From Streptomyces sp. NBC_00659 (GTDB taxonomy: Bacteria > Actinomycetota > Actinomycetes > Streptomycetales > Streptomycetaceae): DNA of 64,000 nt. The translations under genes were made by a program, and so were the position numbers. Of this stretch, positions 60,600 through 64,000 are shown piece by piece. The stretch lies in NCBI RefSeq assembly GCF_036226925.1, contig NZ_CP109031.1:3844001-3908000 (forward strand), written 5' to 3'. Below the pieces are notes generated by a model that was not told the DNA's origin, did not search any database, and saw only the letters and a list, made by a program, of their open reading frames with translations. Positions within the stretch are counted from its first letter, which is position 1, and each line of letters starts with the position of its first letter.

Positions 60600-60701
60600 T
60601 CAGCGCGTACAGATGGCGCTCTGCAGCCTGCAGAGGTCGACGTGCAGCCGCGCGACGAGCAGCATGCCCGGCGTCTTGTCGCTCACGTCGTTCAGAACCA
60701 T
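60600..60701 (-). CDS. Cysteine-containing leader peptide upstream of cysO-cysM
   Basis: A 33-codon ORF containing RLHVDLCRLQSAIC, the pattern of the actinobacterial 'putative leader peptide' family found before sulfur metabolism genes. It ends 115 bp upstream of cysO. Two Cys codons lie within the last 10 residues. The following RNA can form a long hairpin (GTACGGCCGG with CCGGCGTAC around GAGCCGCGGCTC). Ribosome stalling at Cys codons could therefore control the operon. ATG 60701; a TACGAT -10-like hexamer lies at 60708-60713. Confidence 0.72.
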   Translation of the reverse strand: MVLNDVSDKTPGMLLVARLHVDLCRLQSAICTR

Positions 60702-60780
60702 GGGCTCATCGTATCGATTCCCGGTACGGGCCCTGGAGTGTGATCTCGCATTCCGGACGCTTTTGGGTCGATGGGTGAGA

Positions 60781-61203
60781 TCAGTAGCTCTCTACGACCT
60801 TGACCTCCTCCTCCGTGACCTCACCCTCCACGATCCGGTACGAGCGGAACTGGAAGGGACCGGCGTCGTCGGTGTCCGCCGTGGAGACCAGGACGTAGTG
60901 CGCGCCGGGCTCGTTCGCGTACGCGAGGTCGGTGCGGGAGGGGTAGGCCTCGGTCGCGGTGTGCGAGTGGTAGATGACGACGGGCTCCTCGTCGCGGTCG
61001 TCCATCTCGCGGTAGAGCTTGAGCAGATCGCCGGAGTCGAACTCGTAGAACGTGGGCGAGCGCGCGGCGTTGAGCATCGGGATGAAGCGCTCGGGGCGGT
61101 CGGTGCCCTCGGGTCCCGCGACGACGCCGCACGCCTCGTCGGGGTGGTCCTGGCGTGCGTGGGTGACGATCTGGTCGAACAGGGCCTCGGTGATGGTCAG
61201 CAT
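60781..61203 (-). CDS. mec: Mec-type JAMM metallopeptidase (CysO-cysteine hydrolase)
   Basis: A 140-residue M67 peptidase with the JAMM motif: Glu in the N-terminal region (HPDEACGVVAG), then YHSHTATEAYPSRTD with two His and Asp as zinc ligands. In mycobacteria Mec frees cysteine from the CysO-cysteine adduct. The gene is upstream of the leader, cysO and cysM and read in the same direction, but with its own spacer. ATG 61203. Confidence 0.92.
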   Translation of the reverse strand: MLTITEALFDQIVTHARQDHPDEACGVVAGPEGTDRPERFIPMLNAARSPTFYEFDSGDLLKLYREMDDRDEEPVVIYHSHTATEAYPSRTDLAYANEPGAHYVLVSTADTDDAGPFQFRSYRIVEGEVTEEEVKVVESY

Positions 61204-61223
61204 GCTGGTCAGGATAGACAGAA

Positions 61224-61260
61224 GGGCCGTCCCGTACCGAGGCGTGGTACGGGACGGCCC
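61224..61260 (-). terminator. Terminator between amino acid permease and mec
   Basis: A perfect 15-bp stem (GGGCCGTCCCGTACC and complement) with a 7-nt loop, 53 bp past the permease stop. Confidence 0.8.
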
Positions 61261-61312
61261 GAATGCCGGACGTCCTGAGCGGTGACCCGGGGGCCGGACA
61301 TCCGTGGCGTGG

Positions 61313-62764
61313 TCAGCCGACCTTCTCGAGCTCCGGCTCGCGGCGTTCGGTGACCTGGGGGTTGCGCGCCTTGAGGATCGCCCAGCCGGCGGCCAGTGCG
61401 GCGGCCCAGCCGGCCATCACGTACAGGCAGATACGGGAGTCCGCGTCGTAGGCGATCAGGCCGGTGACGAAGAGCAGGAACGCGACCGCGACGTAGCTGC
61501 ACTTGGCGCCGCCGGGGGCGGGGAAGGACGAGGCCGGGAGCCGGCCCGCGTCGACCGCGCGGCGGTAGCGGATGTGGCTGACCAGGATCATCAGCCAGGT
61601 CCAGATGCCCGCTCCGGTGGCCACCGAGGTGACGTACTGGAAGGCCTTCTCGGGGACGACGTAGTTCAGGACCACGCCGATGCCCATGAAGAGGACCGAG
61701 ATCGTGATGCCGAGCGCCGGGGTCTTGGTCGCGGACAGCTTGCTGAAGCCCTTGGGGGCCTCGCCGTTGTCGGCGAGGTTGCGCAGCATGCGGCCCGTGG
61801 AGTACATGCCCGAGTTGCAGGAGGACAGGGCGGCGGTGAGGACCACGAAGTTGACGATGCCGGCGCCGGCCGGGATGCCGATCACGGCGAACGCCTTCAC
61901 GAAGGGGCTCACCCCCGGCATGAACTCGGTCCACTTCACGACGCAGAGGATGACCGTGAGGGCGCCGACGTAGAAGAGGGCGATGCGCCACGGGAGGGTG
62001 TTGATGGCCTTGGGGAGCGTCTTCTCGGGGTTCTCGGACTCGCCCGCCGTGACGCCGACGAGCTCGACGGCGAGGTAGGCGAACATGACGCCCTGGAGGG
62101 TCATCAGGGACGAGCCGATGCCGTTGGGGAAGAAGCCGTCGAACTGCCAGAGGTTGCCGACGGCCGCGGTGTCACCGGCGGAGCTGAAGCCGAAGGTGAT
62201 CACGCCCAGGCCGATCACGATCATGCCGATGAGGGCCGTGACCTTGACCATCGAGGCCCAGAACTCGATCTCTCCGAAGAGCTTCACCGAGATCAGGTTG
62301 GCCACGAACAGCACGACCAGGAAGACCAGCGCCGACACCCATTGGTGGATCGACGGGAACCAGTAGTTGACGTAGATCGCGGCGGCGGTCAGTTCCGCCA
62401 TGCCGGTGACCACCCACATCAGCCAGTAGGTCCAGGCCGTGAAGTAGCCGAAGAACGGGCCGAGGAACTCGCGGGAGTACTCCGCGAAGGAGCCCGAGAC
62501 CGGGCGGTAGAGCAGGAGCTCGCCGAGCGCCCGCATGATGAAGAAGATGATCACGCCCGCGAGGGCGTACATGAGGATGAGACTGGGTCCCGCCTTGGCG
62601 ATGTTCGCCCCGGCGTTCAGGAAGAGGCCGACGCCGATGGCGCCGCCGATCGCGATCATCTGGACCTGACGGCTGCCGAGCCCGCGCTCGTACCCCTCTT
62701 CGGGGGCGTCGCCGCCCACGGCCTCACTGCCGTCGCGACTCTTGTCGACCTGCGATGAGGTCAT
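61313..62764 (-). CDS. APC-family amino acid permease
   Basis: A 483-residue, 12-helix transporter. The first-helix motif IAIGGAIGVGLFLNAG, LGELLLYRPVSGSFAEYSRE and VFAYLAVELVGVTAGESENP-like stretch (written here in part) are typical of the GABA/aromatic/alanine permease group. GGAGAAAGG lies before ATG 62764; the frame runs open upstream to 62977 without support. Substrate unknown. It is monocistronic, flanked by terminators. Confidence 0.92.
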   Translation of the reverse strand: MTSSQVDKSRDGSEAVGGDAPEEGYERGLGSRQVQMIAIGGAIGVGLFLNAGANIAKAGPSLILMYALAGVIIFFIMRALGELLLYRPVSGSFAEYSREFLGPFFGYFTAWTYWLMWVVTGMAELTAAAIYVNYWFPSIHQWVSALVFLVVLFVANLISVKLFGEIEFWASMVKVTALIGMIVIGLGVITFGFSSAGDTAAVGNLWQFDGFFPNGIGSSLMTLQGVMFAYLAVELVGVTAGESENPEKTLPKAINTLPWRIALFYVGALTVILCVVKWTEFMPGVSPFVKAFAVIGIPAGAGIVNFVVLTAALSSCNSGMYSTGRMLRNLADNGEAPKGFSKLSATKTPALGITISVLFMGIGVVLNYVVPEKAFQYVTSVATGAGIWTWLMILVSHIRYRRAVDAGRLPASSFPAPGGAKCSYVAVAFLLFVTGLIAYDADSRICLYVMAGWAAALAAGWAILKARNPQVTERREPELEKVG

Positions 62765-63107
62765 GTCTGGTGCGCCTTTCTCCATACCGGTCCGAGCCAG
62801 TGCCTTGGCTTCGAATCGGCTTCCGATCCCCCCGGACAGGTGGAGCTTGTGCCTGGCCGGCGGTCCGCCGGCTCGGTGGCGCACCCGGCGGGACATGGGT
62901 GGTGTCCTGCCGGGCGGTCGTGAAGATCTATCACGGTGGCGGCGTTGATCGGTTGCGGCGCATGTTGCGCAGACCACAGGGAGAACCGGACAAAACGATG
63001 AACCGCGCCCTAAAGGGCGCGGTTACGGTGACATGATCGTTATCCGGATTTGAGCGTCCGCTGAGCGAACGCGCGACGGGTCACGCAGGGCTGCGCATCC
63101 CGGCGGA
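62765..63107. other. Gene-free spacer between permease and DUF2017
   Basis: 343 bp holding the permease promoter region and, at 63001-63024, a terminator hairpin. No credible small ORF or repeat was seen in the remainder. Confidence 0.5.
63001..63024 (-). terminator. Terminator after clpS-DUF2017 operon
   Basis: AACCGCGCCC, TAAA, GGGCGCGGTT: a perfect 10-bp stem. On the minus strand it is followed by CATCGTTTTG, a short T-run. It lies 84 bp past the DUF2017 stop. Confidence 0.7.
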
Positions 63108-63713
63108 TCAGGGCAAAAGGGTGGCGACGAGGGTCTCCTGGAGGCCGCCGAGCCAGAGGTAGGCCATCACCATCGGCTTGCGGGGGTCCTCGTCGGGGAG
63201 GCGGTAGAGGAGGTCGGTGTCCTCCTCGTCGACGACGTCGAGCCGCGAACCGATGGCCAGACGCAGGTCGTTCAGGGCGCGCAGCCACTGCTCGGACTGC
63301 GCGGCGGTCAGTTCCAGGACCGCTCCGCCGTCGCCGCCGGGCGTCAGCGCGTCCAGCGAGCGGATCACCGTGAGGGCGTTCTCGCGCTTGCCCGCGCGCA
63401 GGTCGTTCTCGGTGAAACGGCGGAACTCGGCGGAGTGGGCGTGCTGCTCCTCGGCCTGCTCGGGCGTGTCGGCCTGGACGCCGGGGCCGCTGTAGGCGTC
63501 GGGGAACAGGCGCTTGAGCACCGGGTCGCTCGGCGGCTCGCTGGGGCCCTCGGCGAACAGCTCGGCGAGCGGGTCGGCGGAGGCGTTCTCCGCGGGGCCG
63601 GGACCGATGAGCTCCAGGAGCTGGACGGCGAGGGAGCGGATGATGGAGATCTCGACCTCGTCGAGCGCGACGGCCGCGCCGCCGCCGGGGATCGGTTCGA
63701 AGTGTCCGGGCAT
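63108..63713 (-). CDS. DUF2017 family protein
   Basis: A 201-residue soluble, acidic, helical protein: GGAAVALDEVEISIIRSLAV, then DPVLKRLFPDAYSG and SRLDVVDEEDTDLLYRL. DUF2017 genes regularly follow clpS in actinobacteria and may act with ClpS/Clp proteolysis, but no function is established. ATG 63713, 53 bp after the clpS stop. Confidence 0.85.
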   Translation of the reverse strand: MPGHFEPIPGGGAAVALDEVEISIIRSLAVQLLELIGPGPAENASADPLAELFAEGPSEPPSDPVLKRLFPDAYSGPGVQADTPEQAEEQHAHSAEFRRFTENDLRAGKRENALTVIRSLDALTPGGDGGAVLELTAAQSEQWLRALNDLRLAIGSRLDVVDEEDTDLLYRLPDEDPRKPMVMAYLWLGGLQETLVATLLP

Positions 63714-63766
63714 GGAGTGAGTTCGCTACTTCCGGTCCTGCGGGCGGTCGGTTGACAGGGGGCCGG

Positions 63767-64000
63767 CTACTTCCGGTCCTGCTGAAGGGTGGCCCACAGA
63801 CCGTAGCCGTGCATGGCCTGCACGTCGCGCTCCATCTCCTCGCGCGTGCCGCTGGAGACGACGGCCCTGCCCTTGTGATGGACGTCCATCATCAGCTTGG
63901 TGGCCTTGTCCTTGGAGTAGCCGAAGTACGTCTGGAAGACATACGTCACGTAGCTCATGAGGTTGACCGGGTCGTTGTGGACGATCGTGACCCAGGGGAC
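63767..64000 (-). CDS. clpS: ClpS adaptor protein, C-terminal part, cut by window edge
   Basis: 78 codons visible. The N-terminal part lies beyond the right edge. [20 protein letters not shown] contains the NDP-x-N segment that binds N-degron residues; [18 protein letters not shown] is the conserved helix-strand, and the C-terminal [20 protein letters not shown] is typical. ClpS hands N-end-rule substrates to ClpC/ClpA. Reading is open to base 64000. Confidence 0.93.
   Translation of the reverse strand, partial: VPWVTIVHNDPVNLMSYVTYVFQTYFGYSKDKATKLMMDVHHKGRAVVSSGTREEMERDVQAMHGYGLWATLQQDRK

Overview
The window is a piece of a high-GC actinobacterial chromosome, almost certainly Streptomyces. 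The evidence is a codon use with G or C at nearly every third position, DasR operators next to a nagF-nagE1-nagE2 set, class E and class F sortases with an LAxTG surface protein, a whiJ/abaA-like regulator cluster, and an actinobacterial CysO-CysM-Mec cysteine pathway. From memory, the right-hand third has the same gene order as the S. coelicolor core around SCO2897-SCO2916.

Layout. 1-20 kb is core and semi-core: a partial acyl-CoA ligase, a DasR-type LPMO, an SPFH protein, an NlpC/P60 hydrolase, tRNA-Lys, a class F sortase pair, a HAD phosphatase, an LASTG surface protein, a ROK regulator divergent from a Gfo/Idh oxidoreductase, a fumarylacetoacetase-family enzyme, a YidC-type insertase, an HxlR regulator divergent from an MFS exporter, a class E sortase, a GH30-type glycosidase and a SEC-C protein. 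20.4-34.8 kb is accessory DNA with visibly lower GC. It opens with a decayed DUF3592 gene and holds a seven-gene restriction or defence island followed by a whiJ-like regulatory cluster. 34.8-50 kb is again core-like: a GlxA regulator, small membrane proteins, DUF445, an SGNH hydrolase, DUF1707, a three-gene ABC transporter, a bifunctional PBP, a Bcp peroxiredoxin, DUF3618 and a GroES-like protein. 50-52.3 kb carries a guanidine-III riboswitch with its SMR exporter, then two paralogous HNH genes abutting tRNA-Leu. 52.2-64 kb is housekeeping: RdgB, RNase PH, GlcNAc-type PTS genes, an MBL hydrolase, a MazF-like protein, CysM/CysO/Mec with a cysteine-containing leader peptide, an amino acid permease, DUF2017 and ClpS.

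The most notable system is the island at 21018-31622. A rightward arm encodes a GHKL (MORC/paraMORC-like) ATPase, a Z1-domain helicase-like ATPase and a Vsr-type nuclease. A leftward arm encodes a zinc-binding HNH-fold protein lacking the catalytic residues, a ParB-fold protein, an SNF2-type helicase and a C5 cytosine methyltransferase. The arms converge, and the methyltransferase and nuclease genes overlap tail to tail by 69 bp. GHKL-Z1-methylase restriction systems are known from comparative genomics. The joined ParB/SNF2/dead-HNH arm is the part I cannot match to a named system.

Regulation that can be read from sequence includes DasR sites at the LPMO and nag genes, palindromic operators in the divergent ROK, HxlR and whiJ-like spacers, a guanidine-III aptamer, and several strong intrinsic-type hairpins. 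All statements are from reading the sequence; no database search or computation was run.
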